Both the position numbers and the translations under genes were made by a program. From the NCBI RefSeq assembly GCF_937891315.1, contig NZ_CALAGI010000052.1, positions 1 to 51,254 of the forward strand: 51,254 nucleotides of DNA. Direction: 5' to 3'. This stretch comes from an uncultured Amaricoccus sp. (GTDB taxonomy: Bacteria; Pseudomonadota; Alphaproteobacteria; Rhodobacterales; Rhodobacteraceae). Shown here piece by piece: positions 35,614 to 44,458 of this stretch. Numbering within the stretch: the first letter of the stretch is position 1; each line of letters begins with the position of its first letter. The notes under the pieces are model-generated. The model was not told where the DNA came from, searched no databases, and saw only the letters and a list, made by a program, of their open reading frames with translations.

Positions 35614-38163
35614 ATGCCCCCCAGCGATTTTTCGTCCGATCTCGGCCGGCATGGTGACCGGTCGGCGCTCCTTTTCGCCGACCGGCCGCCGATCGCCTAT
35701 GCCGAGCTCGAAATCCGGGTCGCCGCCCTCGCCGCCCGTCTGGAAGGCCACCGTCTGATCGCGATCGAAGCCGCGACGGAGCCGGAGCCGATCGTCGCCT
35801 GGCTCGCCGCGCTTCGCGCCGGCGTCGCCGCCGCGCTGCTTCCCTGTGAGCCCGCGACCCGCGCGGCCTTCGCCGAGCGCTTCCGCCCCGACGCGACGCT
35901 CCACCGCGCCGATGGTTGGCGCCTTCGCGAGACGCGCCCCGGCCCGGCGGTCCATCCCGATCTGGCGCTGATCCTGCTCACATCCGGCAGCGGCGGCCAG
36001 GCCAAGGCGGTCCGCCTGTCGCGCGGCGCGGTATTCGCCAATGCCTCGGCCATCGCCGCCGCGCTCGAACTCGGCGCCGGCGACCGCGCGGCGCTGACGC
36101 TGCCGCTGGCCTATTCCTATGGGCTCTCGGTGCTCAATTCCCATTTCGCCGTCGGCGGCGGCGTCTTCGCGGCCGGCTCGATCCTCGCTCCGGGATTTCT
36201 CGACGATCTCCGGGCGTGGCGCTGCGCCAACCTCGCCGGCGTGCCGCTTTCCTTCGACCTGCTCGAATCCATCGGCTTTCGCGGCGCGGACCTGCCGGAC
36301 CTCCGCCTGATGACCGCCGCCGGCGGTCGACTCGCACCGGACATGGTCCGGCGCTACGCCGCGCATATGGCGGCGCGCGGCGGCCGCTTTCACGTGATGT
36401 ACGGCCAGACCGAGGCGACCGCGCGCATGGCGATCCTGCCGGCGGAGCTGGCGGAGCGCTTCCCCGATCGTGTCGGCCACGCCATTCCCGGCGGCGCCTT
36501 GTCGCTCGTCACGCCGGATGGCGCGCCGATCACCACGCCCGAGACCGAGGGCGAGCTGATCTATCGCGGCCCGAACGTGATGATGGGCTATGCCCAGGAC
36601 CGCGCCGACCTCGCCCGCGGGCCGGAGGTCGCGGCGCTGCGCACCGGCGATCTCGCGGTGTGCGACACGCGCGGCCTCTACCGGATCACCGGACGGCTGC
36701 GGCGGATGTCCAAGATCGCCGGCCGCCGCCTCGGTCACGACGCGCTGGAAGCGGCGATGGCCGACCGCGGCCTCGCCGTCGCGATCGTCGGCGACGATTC
36801 CGCGCTGCTCGCGATCCACGGTCTCGACCAGTCCGGCGCCGAGGTGCGCGCGCGCCTCGCCAAAGCGGCCGGCCTCACCCTGAGCCATGTCCGGACCCTG
36901 GCCCTGCCGAGCCCGCCGCGGCTCGGCAACGGCAAGCTCGACTACGAAGCCCTGCGCGCCCACCTGCCCGCGCGGCGCGCGCCCGAGGCGCCGCCGCGAT
37001 CGGGGATCGCCGAAGCCTTCCGCGAGACCTTCCACCCGCGCGTGCCGGGTCCGGCCGACAGTTTCGCCAGCCTCGGTGGCGATTCCCTCCGTCATGTCGA
37101 ACTCTCGCTCGCGATCGAACGCCGGCTCGGCCATCTCCCCGACCGTTGGGAGACGACGCCGCTCGCCGAACTCGCCCGCCTCGCGCCAGCCGCGCCACGT
37201 AACCCGCGCGGCATCGGCGCCGATCTCGTGATCCGGGCGCTCGCCATCCTGGCGGTGGTGGTCCAGCATGCGACGCTCTGGCCGGTTCCCGTCGGCTCGG
37301 CGGCGATGATCGTACTGATCGGATTCGGCATCGGCCGCTTCCAGCGCGTCATGCTCGCATCTGGCGAGATCGCGCGCTTCCTGCGGCCGGTCGCAACCGT
37401 TCTGGCGCCCTATTATCTGCTGGTCGGCGCCTATGCCCTGGTCTGGGGAACCCTGCCTTGGGCCTCGGTCCTGCTCGTCGGCAATTTCGGCTTCGCCGAC
37501 CCGCCGCGCCACGACATGCTGCCGTTCCTCTACTGGTTCGTCGAAGTCTATGTCCAGATCATGCTGCTGACCGCCGCGCTGTTCCTCGCACCGCCGCTGC
37601 GCGCGGCGGCGACGCGCGCGCCGTTCCGCCTCGGCCTCGGCTTTCTCGCCGTCACGGTCGCCCTGCACTTCGCGCTGCCCGAACTCTGGCCGATCGGCCC
37701 GCGAAAGATCTTCTCGCTGCCCTGGGTGCTCTATCTCGCCGCCTTCGGCTGGTGCGCCGCGACGGCGGAACGCGCGGGGCAACGCTGGCTCCTGCTCGGT
37801 CTCGCGCTGCTGGTGATGCCCGCCGTCGCCTATGATGACGGCAACTGGATCGGATCCTGGATGCGCTATGGCGCGCAAGTGCTTGTGATCTCTTGCCTGC
37901 TCTTCGCACCGCGCCTTCCCGTGCCGGGATGGCTCGCGGTCGCGCTGTTGCCGGTCGCGGCCGCCAGCTACCACATCTACCTGCTGCACCGTTTCGCGCC
38001 TGAACTCCTGCTCGCCCCGCTGGAATCCCGGCTGCCGGCCTGGGTCTTCACCCTGCTCGCCATCGGTGGCGGCGTCGCGCTCGGCCTCGTCGCCCATCGC
38101 GTGTCCCGCCGCCTGCGGCGCTGGCTCGCGTCTCCGTCGCCGCGCCCGCTGCCGGCGGAATGA
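35614..38163 (+). CDS. adenylation-ACP-acyltransferase fusion protein
   Basis: This 849-residue protein joins three activities. Residues about 5-420 form an AMP-binding acyl/amino-acid adenylation domain: phosphate loop LLTSGSGGQAKAV near 118-130, YGQTEATARM near 262 and a terminal lysine in GNGKLDYEAL. Residues about 455-520 are an acyl carrier domain with LGGDSLRHVEL and phosphopantetheine Ser491. Residues about 535-835 are a multi-helix membrane domain opening with RALAILAVVVQHA, the acyltransferase-3 signature. It should activate a carboxylic acid, hold it as thioester and transfer it at the membrane to a sugar. Start ATG 35614 lacks a strong ribosome site. It converges on a sulfotransferase gene, 4 bases apart. 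Confidence 0.88.
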   Translation: MPPSDFSSDLGRHGDRSALLFADRPPIAYAELEIRVAALAARLEGHRLIAIEAATEPEPIVAWLAALRAGVAAALLPCEPATRAAFAERFRPDATLHRADGWRLRETRPGPAVHPDLALILLTSGSGGQAKAVRLSRGAVFANASAIAAALELGAGDRAALTLPLAYSYGLSVLNSHFAVGGGVFAAGSILAPGFLDDLRAWRCANLAGVPLSFDLLESIGFRGADLPDLRLMTAAGGRLAPDMVRRYAAHMAARGGRFHVMYGQTEATARMAILPAELAERFPDRVGHAIPGGALSLVTPDGAPITTPETEGELIYRGPNVMMGYAQDRADLARGPEVAALRTGDLAVCDTRGLYRITGRLRRMSKIAGRRLGHDALEAAMADRGLAVAIVGDDSALLAIHGLDQSGAEVRARLAKAAGLTLSHVRTLALPSPPRLGNGKLDYEALRAHLPARRAPEAPPRSGIAEAFRETFHPRVPGPADSFASLGGDSLRHVELSLAIERRLGHLPDRWETTPLAELARLAPAAPRNPRGIGADLVIRALAILAVVVQHATLWPVPVGSAAMIVLIGFGIGRFQRVMLASGEIARFLRPVATVLAPYYLLVGAYALVWGTLPWASVLLVGNFGFADPPRHDMLPFLYWFVEVYVQIMLLTAALFLAPPLRAAATRAPFRLGLGFLAVTVALHFALPELWPIGPRKIFSLPWVLYLAAFGWCAATAERAGQRWLLLGLALLVMPAVAYDDGNWIGSWMRYGAQVLVISCLLFAPRLPVPGWLAVALLPVAAASYHIYLLHRFAPELLLAPLESRLPAWVFTLLAIGGGVALGLVAHRVSRRLRRWLASPSPRPLPAE

Positions 38164-38167
38164 CGTC

Positions 38168-39082
38168 CTACCGTTCGGAAACCGCCGCCGCGCCCCGCGC
38201 CGGGAACATGGCCCCCGCCAGCCCGCCAAGCACCCGCGCCGCCAGCCGGTCGCCCCGCGACAGCGCCGCCCGGTCCGGCGCGCGATGCGTGATGTCGATC
38301 GGGCCTTGCGAGAAACGGTCGGGATTGCCGTTCAGCGAGTGATAGCCCGCGCCCGGCGCGAACTCCGCCGGCCCGGTCCAGGCGACACCATCGAACCGCG
38401 AGCCGATCCGGCCTTCGATGGCGCGGAGCGTCGCGCGCGGCGCTCCGCAGAAACCGGCGTAGTCGACGAAAGCCACCGGTCGGCGCGCGCCGACCGCGCG
38501 GGCGAAATATTCGGCCTTCAGCCAATCCTCCGCCGCGCGCGCCGCCGACAGTCGCTGCATGTCGGCGCCGAGGCCGCGGTCGAACTTCCGCGACCGCCAG
38601 GAGGCGATCACGTCGCCGGGATCGCGCCGCAGATGGATGAACAACGGTCCATCGAGGCAGGAGAGCAGAAAGGCCCGCGGCCCCGCCTTGGAACTGTCCA
38701 CCACCACCCGCTTGCCGGTCACCGCGCCGATCGCCGCGACCAGCGCAAGCTGCGCCTCCAGAAAGCACATGACCTCGGCCTCACCCAGCACCCGCTCCGG
38801 CCGCATCCCGCGCCGCCGCAGGAAGCCGCTGCGGCTGACCCGCGCCTCGAGCGCCGCGAGTTCGCCCAGCCGGTCGCCGAGGCCCGACGCCGCGAGGATC
38901 GCCTGCCAGGTGCCGCAGTCCGCGAAGCGCGCGCCGCAGGAACAGGTGATCCGCTCCGGTGGCAGCCGCCAAAGCACATGCAGTTCGCCAGCGGCGAACA
39001 CCCGTCCGTCCGCGTGCAACAACCGCTCCAGGAGCGTGCTGCCGCTGCGCCCCGATCCGGAGATATAGACGAGATCGGTCAT
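38168..39082 (-). CDS. sulfotransferase family protein
   Basis: This 304-residue protein is a PAPS-dependent sulfotransferase by motif: 5'-phosphosulfate loop GSGRSGSTLLERLL at 9-22 and 3'-phosphate site RDPGDVIASWRSRK at 153-166, with DSSK at 129-132. A CSCG-x6-C cluster (Cys47, Cys49, Cys56) is typical of the polysaccharide-locus subgroup and may bind metal. Such enzymes sulfate carbohydrates or small molecules. TGATG overlap with the acyltransferase gene couples it to the upstream polysaccharide operon, of which it is the last gene. Confidence 0.88.
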   Translation of the reverse strand: MTDLVYISGSGRSGSTLLERLLHADGRVFAAGELHVLWRLPPERITCSCGARFADCGTWQAILAASGLGDRLGELAALEARVSRSGFLRRRGMRPERVLGEAEVMCFLEAQLALVAAIGAVTGKRVVVDSSKAGPRAFLLSCLDGPLFIHLRRDPGDVIASWRSRKFDRGLGADMQRLSAARAAEDWLKAEYFARAVGARRPVAFVDYAGFCGAPRATLRAIEGRIGSRFDGVAWTGPAEFAPGAGYHSLNGNPDRFSQGPIDITHRAPDRAALSRGDRLAARVLGGLAGAMFPARGAAAVSER

Positions 39083-40089
39083 CACTCCCTGCCCCATCCG
39101 AGCGGCCCGACCAGCGACCACCGCGCGGCGAGCGCGTGGAGCAGCATCGGAATCGCCACGCCGCAGGCGGTCGCGATCACCACGGTCGCGACGCCGTCGA
39201 GCCCGGCCCGCAGGCACAGCACCCGCGCGGCCGTGAGCACGAGGATATGCGTCACGAAGATCGGCATGGTCCGCCGCCCGACCAGCGCCAGCCCCGCCCC
39301 GCGTCGCTCGATCGCCTGCGCCGCCGCGAGGATCAGGACAACGCCCCCCGCCGCCGCCGGCAGGTACCGCGGGGCGAAGGCCGGATAGCCCGCGGGCGCC
39401 TGCCCGGCCGCCTCCAGCGCGAAGAGCACGGGCGGGATCATCAGCGCGAGGCCCACCGCCCGAACCCGCCAGTCGCGCGCCGCCGCCAGCGCGGCGGCCG
39501 GCGTGAAAGCCGTCGCGATCAGGAAGATGCCGACGAACCGGAGGTTGGGCAGCATCCAGCCGTGCAGGAAATACCCCCCGACCGCGAGCGCGCAGCCAAG
39601 CGCCAGTCGCGCGCCCGGCCGGTCGCGCAGACCCCGCGCGATCAGGAAGCAGAAGAAGAGGACATAGAGAAACCACATCACCGCCGGGGGGGCGTAGAGG
39701 ATGGAGAGCAGATCCAGCCGTTCCACCCTGGTGTTGGTCACCCCGCTCATCGCGTAGTGCGCGCAGAGCAGGACGGCGCTCCACAGGAAATAGGGATGGA
39801 TCACGCGCGCGCCGAGCCGCCGGGCGAAGGCCGCCGCGGGCTCGGCCATCGCGCCGCGGGCCAGCAGGCCGGAGAGGAAGAAGAACAGCGGCATGTGCAC
39901 GGCATAGACCAGCGTCACGGCGAAGCGCCCGGCCTCGCCCGCGCCGACCGCGCGGCCGGTGCCGATCATCGCATGGCCCCAGACGACGAGGATGATCGCG
40001 ATGCCGCGCGCGACATCTAGCGCGCGGCGGCGCTCGGCGGCGACGGGCGCGGTGGCCGGCCAGTCGGCGGCGAGGGCGCCGTCAGGCAC
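39082..40089 (-). CDS. acyltransferase-3 family membrane protein
   Basis: This 335-residue protein has about ten hydrophobic segments. It opens with RRALDVARGIAIILVVWGHA, carrying the Arg and His of the acyltransferase-3 family. The LVYAVHMPLFFFLSGLL segment is also typical. By family it acylates (often acetylates) sugars of exported polysaccharides. The start is GTG, overlapping the flippase stop by 8 nt. It is shorter and more compact than the second acyltransferase of the locus at 44455-45498. Confidence 0.88.
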   Translation of the reverse strand: MPDGALAADWPATAPVAAERRRALDVARGIAIILVVWGHAMIGTGRAVGAGEAGRFAVTLVYAVHMPLFFFLSGLLARGAMAEPAAAFARRLGARVIHPYFLWSAVLLCAHYAMSGVTNTRVERLDLLSILYAPPAVMWFLYVLFFCFLIARGLRDRPGARLALGCALAVGGYFLHGWMLPNLRFVGIFLIATAFTPAAALAAARDWRVRAVGLALMIPPVLFALEAAGQAPAGYPAFAPRYLPAAAGGVVLILAAAQAIERRGAGLALVGRRTMPIFVTHILVLTAARVLCLRAGLDGVATVVIATACGVAIPMLLHALAARWSLVGPLGWGRE

Positions 40090-41491
40090 GCCGCGCCTCC
40101 GCCGTCACGCGCAGCACCATGTCGCGCCGGCGCCACCAGAGAAACAGGCCGTAGCCCGCCGCCCCGGCGATGATCTCGGTGACGAGCGCCACCGCCGGCG
40201 CCGCCTCGCCGATCAGCGCGCGCGCACCGATCACGCACAGCGCCATGAGGGCGAGCCCGGCCAGCGTGTCCACCCGCGCCCGCAGGCGTCCCGGCGCGAA
40301 GATCGCGCGATTGAGCACGGCGATGGTGGCGAGCCCGCCGAACAGCGCGGCGGCGACCTGCGACCAGGCGATGGCGAGGATGCCATGCGGCCCGGTGACG
40401 AGGATCGCGACGAGGGCCGATCCGGCGATGACGGCCGTCAGCCGCGGCAGGAGGCCGGTCCGGCCGATGATCGCCAGCGCCGGCCAGGCCACCGTCGCCG
40501 GACTCTGGAACAGCCGCGCGATCGCCATCAAGGTGACGACCTGCGCCGACGCGCGCCAGTCAGGCCCGAGCAGCAGCGCGACCAGCGGCCCGGCCACCAG
40601 GGCCAGCCCGACGAAGACCGGCGCGACCAGCACCACCGCCTGATCGAAGAACCGCTCCACCCTGTCCGCCAGCCGCGCGCGCTCGGCGTCTCCCGCCGCC
40701 GGCAGGCTCGACCAGGCGAGCACGCGCACGGTCTCGTTCATCGCCTCGGACAGCGCGCCGGCGATGCGCGAACCGACGCGGAAAAAGGCGACGCTCGCCG
40801 GCCCGAGGTAGAAGCCGACGATCAGATCGACGCCGTAGGTGGTGGCGAAATTGATCATCGCCGAGGCCGTGACATTGCCCGACACCGGGAAGGCGGCCGC
40901 CGCGCGCGCCCGGTCCCAGCCGACCGCCACCGGCCAGCCCGCCGCGACCCCGAGCCCGAGGCAGAGCACCAGCGCCCGGGCGATCCGCGCCAACGCGAGC
41001 CCGAGAATGCCTAAACCGAGCGCCAGCAGCAGGAAGGCGAGCAGAAGATGCGCGATTTCCGCGACGATCAGCGGTTTCGCCTCGCGGTCCGGCTGGCGCC
41101 GCCGCAGCAGCACGCCCTCCCACACCACGGTCGGCGCCAGAGGCACCAGCGTCGCGCCGAGCATCAGCAGGCACAGGGGATAGCGCGGCTCCAGCCCCGC
41201 CTGCCACATCAGCGCCGCCGCGCCAAAGGTGGCGACCTGCGCGGCGAGCGCGCTGGCGATGGAGAGGGTCATCACCACCGGCGGCGTGTCGGCCTCGCCG
41301 ACGATCACCGCCTCGCGCCAGCCGGCGCGGACCAGCCGGCGCAGGAACTCGACGCCCGCGAAGATCAGGACGAACTGGCCGAGCGCGGCCGGCGTCAGGA
41401 ACCGCGCCCCGAGGATGAGGAGCAGTGCGCCGCCGGCCTGCGGCACGACGCGCGACGCAAGCACCCAGCCGCCTTGTCGCGCCCGGCTCAT
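40082..41491 (-). CDS. Wzx-type oligosaccharide flippase
   Basis: This is a 469-residue membrane protein with 12-14 hydrophobic helices, of the MOP/PST superfamily. The start region LASRVVPQAGGALLLILGARFLTPAALGQF is the usual opening helix pair (split here for length). By family it flips lipid-linked repeat units across the inner membrane for Wzy-dependent assembly. The start ATG directly follows the sulfotransferase stop on the other side (TGAATG at 41489-41494). Confidence 0.88.
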   Translation of the reverse strand: MSRARQGGWVLASRVVPQAGGALLLILGARFLTPAALGQFVLIFAGVEFLRRLVRAGWREAVIVGEADTPPVVMTLSIASALAAQVATFGAAALMWQAGLEPRYPLCLLMLGATLVPLAPTVVWEGVLLRRRQPDREAKPLIVAEIAHLLLAFLLLALGLGILGLALARIARALVLCLGLGVAAGWPVAVGWDRARAAAAFPVSGNVTASAMINFATTYGVDLIVGFYLGPASVAFFRVGSRIAGALSEAMNETVRVLAWSSLPAAGDAERARLADRVERFFDQAVVLVAPVFVGLALVAGPLVALLLGPDWRASAQVVTLMAIARLFQSPATVAWPALAIIGRTGLLPRLTAVIAGSALVAILVTGPHGILAIAWSQVAAALFGGLATIAVLNRAIFAPGRLRARVDTLAGLALMALCVIGARALIGEAAPAVALVTEIIAGAAGYGLFLWWRRRDMVLRVTAEARRA

Positions 41492-42448
41492 TCACGCCAC
41501 CCGCGCCGGAACCGGGCGGAAGAGGCGCGGGGCGATGCGCGGTTCCAGCTCCGCCGTTTCCTCGGCGACGAAGGCGCGCTCGGCCGGCGAGAGCACATCC
41601 TTCCAGTAGTCGTTCACCGCGCGGGGATCGCGCTTGCGCGAATGCGGATGGCCGGAGGGGATGGCCGCCGCCGCGCGGGGTGCGAAGCGCGCGCCGATCT
41701 CGCGCGCCGCGCGGGCATCGACGGCGAGGCCGGCATGGGCGAAGATCGCGTCGAAGGCGACACCGGGCGCGATGGCGAGATTGCCGGTCGAGACGATCAT
41801 CGCGCCGGGGCCGAGCGTCAGGCACATTTCGGCGCAGAGCCGCCAGAGATAGACGGCCGCCACGGTTTCGCGCCCCACCCCGTCGCCCGTGCGTGGCGGC
41901 GCGGCGCGGAGGCCGCCGGCGACGGCGCGGCGATGGATCGCCTCGACATCGAAGCTCCAGTTCAGCCGCTTGAAGCTCGCCGCGATCGCCGCCGCCGGGC
42001 GGTAGGTCACGATCACCGGCAGCCCGAGCCCGACCAGCGCCGGAACGCAGAGCAGCGCGAAGGGATCCTTCCAGATCAGCGTATCGGCCCAGGGTCGCAG
42101 CAGCGCGCCACGCAGCGAGGCGCGCGTCCGACTGCCGATCAGCCGCTTGCCGAGCGCCGCCACCCCGTTCTCATGCGGAAAGACGCCGGGGCGCAAGGAG
42201 AGCCGTGGACCGCGGAGGTCGTCGAGAAACTCCCCGAGCGCGTCCATGTCGAAGCCGCTGGCGCCTGGAATCGGAAACGGCACGCCGAAGCGCTTGTCGC
42301 CGGACTGGATGTTCATCGGCTCGTAGAGCGAGACCGAGCCGCGCCGCGCCGCGAGCACGTCGCCGACCACGGTGGTCCCCGACCGGGGGGCACCGGTCAC
42401 GAGGACGATGCGCCGCTCCTCGGCGCGCGGGCGGAGAAGCGGGATCAC
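41492..42448 (-). CDS. sulfotransferase family protein
   Basis: This 318-residue protein has the PAPS loop LVTGAPRSGTTVVGDVL with PRSGTT at 21-26. A second-site-like segment, TYRPAAAIAASFKRL, follows near 150, with an Arg and a Ser for the 3'-phosphate. It is divergent from the sulfotransferase at 38168-39082. The GTG start at 42448 overlaps the stop of the GT2 gene (GTGA). The substrate is probably a sugar of the locus, but transfer to lipid or another metabolite is possible. Confidence 0.82.
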   Translation of the reverse strand: MIPLLRPRAEERRIVLVTGAPRSGTTVVGDVLAARRGSVSLYEPMNIQSGDKRFGVPFPIPGASGFDMDALGEFLDDLRGPRLSLRPGVFPHENGVAALGKRLIGSRTRASLRGALLRPWADTLIWKDPFALLCVPALVGLGLPVIVTYRPAAAIAASFKRLNWSFDVEAIHRRAVAGGLRAAPPRTGDGVGRETVAAVYLWRLCAEMCLTLGPGAMIVSTGNLAIAPGVAFDAIFAHAGLAVDARAAREIGARFAPRAAAAIPSGHPHSRKRDPRAVNDYWKDVLSPAERAFVAEETAELEPRIAPRLFRPVPARVA

Positions 42449-43329
42449 AGCCGCAGGATCCGCTCGGGGTCGGCCCGACCGAGCAGCGCGTCGGCGAGCG
42501 CGAGCCAGTTGCCCCGCACGCGCCCGCGCCGGTCGACCCACGGCTCCTGCCGCAGCGCGCGCCAGTGGTTCGCCAGCACGTTCCGCGCGATCAGCCGCAG
42601 CGAATAGGACCGCCGCATCGTGCCCTTGCGCATCAGATAGAGCGGGTTCGCCACCTGCGAATATCCGAGCCGCACCCCGCTCGACCGCGCCGCCTTGATG
42701 CCGCGATGCACGCCCGCGAAGGCGTCGGTCTTGCCGAGACGCCCGCGCGACAGAAGCTGCGCGGCGAAATCGATATCCTCCTGCCAGCCATAGAGCGGCA
42801 GCCGCTCGTCGAACCGGGCGGCGCCGATCGCCGCCGCGCGATAGGCCATGTTGCAGCCATAGAGCCCGCGCAGGTCGAGGGTCGGCGCGCCGGCGGTCGG
42901 GGCCGCGTCATAGGCCGCGACCAGGCGCGCCGCCTCGGCATGGTCGATGCCGGCCGAATTGATGCCGTCCGCGATCAGATGGCCGTTCGCGCCGACATGG
43001 CCCGGATTGTCCGCGAAGAAACGCGTGATCCCCGCCAGCGCGAAGCGCGACGGCACATAGTCGTCGTCAAGAAAGACGAGGATGTCGCTCTCGCCCAGCA
43101 CGGCCTCGAGCCCGCGGTTCCGCTGCGCCGGCAGACCGGGCGCGCCGGTCACCACCAGTGCCCCGGAATAGAGCGCCGCGGCTTCCGGCAGGTCCCGGCC
43201 CTCGACCACGGAAAACACCACCCGGGCCGGCCGCAGGGTCTGGCATGCCAGCGCGGCGCTGATCTCGGCGAGCAACCCAGGCCGGCCACGGCTGGCGATC
43301 ACCACCGAAATCCGCGGCTCAGCGGACAT
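42445..43329 (-). CDS. family 2 glycosyltransferase
   Basis: This 294-residue GT-A enzyme starts ISVVIASRGRPGLL, has the nucleotide-sugar/metal-binding DDD at 88-90 in VFLDDDYV, and an ED pair (Glu184-Asp185) in YGWQEDIDF. It should transfer a sugar to a lipid-linked acceptor on the cytoplasmic face. Start ATG overlaps the GT4 gene by 11 nt. Donor sugar is unknown; dTDP-rhamnose is possible given the rfb genes. Confidence 0.92.
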   Translation of the reverse strand: MSAEPRISVVIASRGRPGLLAEISAALACQTLRPARVVFSVVEGRDLPEAAALYSGALVVTGAPGLPAQRNRGLEAVLGESDILVFLDDDYVPSRFALAGITRFFADNPGHVGANGHLIADGINSAGIDHAEAARLVAAYDAAPTAGAPTLDLRGLYGCNMAYRAAAIGAARFDERLPLYGWQEDIDFAAQLLSRGRLGKTDAFAGVHRGIKAARSSGVRLGYSQVANPLYLMRKGTMRRSYSLRLIARNVLANHWRALRQEPWVDRRGRVRGNWLALADALLGRADPERILRL

Positions 43330-44458
43330 TCGCGCGCTCCGACTCGGCGGCGATCACCTCCAGCAGTTCCTCGGCGGCGCGGCGCCAGGTGAAACCCTCG
43401 GCCCGCGCCCGGCCAATGGCCGAGCGCGCCTGCCACATGCCGGGATCGTCGGCCAGCCGCCGGATTCGCGTCGCCCAGGCGGCGGGCTCGTGCGTCGCGG
43501 CGTAGATCGCCGCCCCGCCGCAGATCTCGGGCAGCGCGCCCTCCGGCGAGACGATCGCCGGCGTTCCGAGCAGCATCGCCTCGAGCGGCGGCAGGCCGAA
43601 ACCCTCGGTCAGCGAGGGGCAGAGATGGCAGAGCGCGCCTTCCAGCAGGCCGCGCAGTTCCTCGTCCGAGACGCGGCCGGCGAAAACCACGTTCGGCGGG
43701 ACGCTGAGACCGCGCCGCTCGAAAGCCGCGCGATCCTCGCCGCCGATCAGGACGAGAGCGAGGTCCGCGAGCTCGGGCCGGGCGAAGGCCGCGAGCACGA
43801 CGCCGATATTCTTGTGCGCCTGCGTACTGGCCAGCGCGCAGGCATAGCCCCTCGGCCGCAGCCCCAGCCGGTCGAGCACGCCCGCGTCGGCCGTCGGGCG
43901 CAGGATATGGTCCACGCCGTTGCGGATCACCGTGATCCGCTCGCGCGGGGCGATGCCGAAGCGCGCGATCTGCTCGCGCGAATAGGCCGAGACCGTGAGA
44001 ATCCGCTGGTTCCGCCGTCCGAGTACCGGCAGCGCCAGCCGGTACCACAGCCGGAAGCCGCGGGAATAGGACCGTGGCGACAGATAGACCTGCGCGTCAT
44101 GTACCATGGTGATCGCCCGCCGCGCCGCCAGCGGCCCGAGGTTGCACAGATTGACGAGAAGTCCGCCTCGCGCGTAGCGCGGCAACTCCAGCTGTTCCCA
44201 CGGGATCCAGGTCAGCGCGCCGACCGCGCGCGAAAGGATGCGCCGCGTCGCGGCGTCGTGCACCGCGTTTCCCGGCACCAGGATCTCGATCGGGCGCTCC
44301 GGCGCGCGCCTCTCGACCAGCAGCTGATCGACGGCGCGTATCAGTTCGGCCGCGACGCGATGGACGCCCGAGCTCTCGGCGGACAGGAACTTGCCGTTGA
44401 AGCAGACCCGCCCCGGCACGACCGGAACGGAAAAGGTCGTCGGATCGGTCATCTTCAT
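43319..44458 (-). CDS. GT4-type glycosyltransferase
   Basis: This 379-residue GT-B enzyme shows SSGVHRVAAELIRA near the N-terminus, VIRNGVDH at about 177-184 and the E-x7-E catalytic motif with Glu285 and Glu293 in SLTEGFGLPPLEAM. The family includes WbdA/WbaZ-type mannosyl- and rhamnosyltransferases. The chosen ATG at 44458 overlaps the acyltransferase stop by 4 nt; the much longer open frame upstream is a shadow of that gene. Linkage unknown. Confidence 0.92.
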   Translation of the reverse strand: MKMTDPTTFSVPVVPGRVCFNGKFLSAESSGVHRVAAELIRAVDQLLVERRAPERPIEILVPGNAVHDAATRRILSRAVGALTWIPWEQLELPRYARGGLLVNLCNLGPLAARRAITMVHDAQVYLSPRSYSRGFRLWYRLALPVLGRRNQRILTVSAYSREQIARFGIAPRERITVIRNGVDHILRPTADAGVLDRLGLRPRGYACALASTQAHKNIGVVLAAFARPELADLALVLIGGEDRAAFERRGLSVPPNVVFAGRVSDEELRGLLEGALCHLCPSLTEGFGLPPLEAMLLGTPAIVSPEGALPEICGGAAIYAATHEPAAWATRIRRLADDPGMWQARSAIGRARAEGFTWRRAAEELLEVIAAESERANVR

